Assembly: GCA_030632305.1 (NCBI GenBank)
Contig: DAOVUZ010000044.1
Coordinates: 1 to 5,726, forward strand
Origin: Dehalococcoidales bacterium
Lineage (GTDB): Bacteria > Chloroflexota > Dehalococcoidia > Dehalococcoidales > DAOVUZ01
Reading direction: 5' to 3'
Length of the DNA: 5,726 nt
Below are positions 4,958-5,726 of this stretch, piece after piece. The notes under the pieces are model-generated. The model did no database searches. It was not told the DNA's origin and saw only the letters and a list, made by a program, of their open reading frames with translations. Every line of letters starts with the position of its first letter. Position 1 is the first letter of the stretch. The position numbers and the translations under genes are program-made.

Positions 4958-5725
4958 TTAAACTCGCGCACCGAGTACCTCTTCAAATGATTCTGGAGTA
5001 GGCTGGACAGTAAAGGGCTGAACAATATCGGCCACTGTTTCCTGTGTCCTGGGTCCTGCCCCGGTGATAAAAGCCACGGTAAGCTCGTTCTTTTTAATTA
5101 CCCCCGAAGCTGCCAGCTTCTTGAGCCCGGCAATCACTACTCCACCTGCCGATTCAGCAAAGATACCCTCAGTTTGAGCCAGCAGCTTCACCCCGGTGAT
5201 GAGTTCCTCATCGGTGACGGCACAGGCACCACCCCCCGACTGCCTGGCGACCCTCAACGCATAGTAGCCGTCAGCCGGGTTGCCGATGGCTATGGATTTG
5301 GCAATAGTATCTGGCTTTACGGGATGTACATGAAGGCTGCCGGCTTCAAAAGCGTTGACAATAGGTGAGCTGCCAGCAGCTTGAGTAAGATACATGTGGG
5401 TATTAACCGGTTCAATTAAACCCAGCATGGACAGTTCGTCCAGCCCCTGCCATATTCGGGTAAAGCTGAGCCCCGAGGCAGCGGGAGCCACCACACAGTC
5501 GGGTGCGCGCCACCCCAGTTGCTCAGCTACCTCATAACCTAAGGTCTTGCTCCCCTCGGCATAGTAGGGTCGGAGATTGATGTTGATGAAACCCCAGTTA
5601 TGTCTTTCTACCAGCCGAGCGCAGAGGCGGTTGACATCGTCATAGCTTCCATCAACAGTAACCAGAACCGGGTTATAGATTGCTGCCCCTACCAGCTTAC
5701 CCGATTCTACATTAGAGGGAACGAA
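4958..5725 (-). CDS. thrC: Threonine synthase, C-terminal 255 residues (partial)
   Basis: PLP enzyme that converts O-phosphohomoserine to threonine, the last step of threonine synthesis. The frame is open from the right edge to TAG/TAA-free sequence ending at the stop at 4958; the N-terminal part, with the PLP-binding lysine and any zinc ribbon, lies outside. Visible family features are FVPSNVESGKLVGA, INLRPYYAEGSKTLGYEVAEQLGW, TIAKSIAIGNPADGYYALR (typical threonine synthase IGNP motif), GGGACAVTDEELITG and GIFAESAGGVVIAGLKKL. The segment VVAPAASGLSFTRIWQGL stands where many family members have a glycine-rich VPVGNxGN loop, so the phosphate-binding loop is less glycine-rich than usual. An internal GTG at 5494 could be mistaken for a start, but similarity continues upstream of it, so it is not. 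It leads the sulfur block, and no strong terminator is seen in the 56 bp before the NIL gene. Another fold-type II PLP enzyme is the only alternative. Confidence 0.88.
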   Translation of the reverse strand, partial: FVPSNVESGKLVGAAIYNPVLVTVDGSYDDVNRLCARLVERHNWGFININLRPYYAEGSKTLGYEVAEQLGWRAPDCVVAPAASGLSFTRIWQGLDELSMLGLIEPVNTHMYLTQAAGSSPIVNAFEAGSLHVHPVKPDTIAKSIAIGNPADGYYALRVARQSGGGACAVTDEELITGVKLLAQTEGIFAESAGGVVIAGLKKLAASGVIKKNELTVAFITGAGPRTQETVADIVQPFTVQPTPESFEEVLGARV

Positions 5726-5726
5726 A

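Noticed and set aside
5106..5120. GAAGCTG-C-CAGCTTC palindrome inside thrC
   Set aside because: It falls in well-conserved coding sequence (KKLAAS) and is explained by codon content.
1..5726. CRISPR arrays, tRNA or rRNA genes, insertion sequences, attachment sites
   Set aside because: No spaced direct repeats, cloverleaf-like segments, transposase motifs or terminal repeats were seen anywhere in the window.

Overview
The window reads as a bacterial chromosome segment in which every gene I can support is on the minus strand. It is intermediate in G+C, uses strong AGGAGG-type ribosome sites, and has a consensus-like sigma-70 promoter (TTGACA, 17-bp spacer, TAGTAT). The gene mix is copper export with a CsoR repressor, and a compact cysteine desulfurase/IscU pair with an AIR-synthase-like partner. 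That mix would fit an anaerobic or microaerophilic bacterium. Chloroflexota (Dehalococcoidia-like) is my best guess, but it is an inference from gene-neighbourhood style and not from any marker gene.

Block 1, in transcription order from the right edge: the C-terminal 255 residues of threonine synthase (5725-4958), a stand-alone 80-residue NIL-domain protein (4901-4659), a NifS/IscS-type cysteine desulfurase (4655-3492), an IscU scaffold (3477-3091), and an AIR-synthase/HypE-like ATP-binding protein that probably starts at a TTG inside iscU (3107-2037). Gaps are 56, 3, 14 and -17 bp, so the last four genes are almost certainly co-transcribed. The sulfur flow is clear for the desulfurase and scaffold. 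What the NIL protein and the AIR-synthase-like protein add is not known from sequence. The block ends in a pair of interlocking inverted repeats across the stop codon of the last gene (2013-2074).

Block 2 is a copper-response cluster with its own promoter (1942-1970): csoR (1896-1603), a 51-residue cysteine-rich protein with a CxxCxxC motif that is easily missed because of its size (1517-1362), a one-helix membrane protein with a C-terminal SHOCT motif (1241-1005), and the first 317 residues of a Cu(I)-exporting P1B ATPase with two metal-binding domains (951 to the left edge). The likely logic is that apo-CsoR represses the promoter, and Cu(I) binding to its Cys-His-Cys site releases it and induces the pump and the two small proteins. 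Two tight tandem hairpins without a U-tract (1305-1345) lie in the middle of this cluster, and a further small hairpin overlaps the copA ribosome site. Both may set the relative expression of the genes.

I see no tRNA, rRNA, CRISPR array, insertion sequence or plus-strand gene. The most interesting items are the cysteine-rich small protein, the non-HypE AIR-synthase-like protein in an Fe-S operon, the solo NIL protein, and the two structured intergenic stretches.
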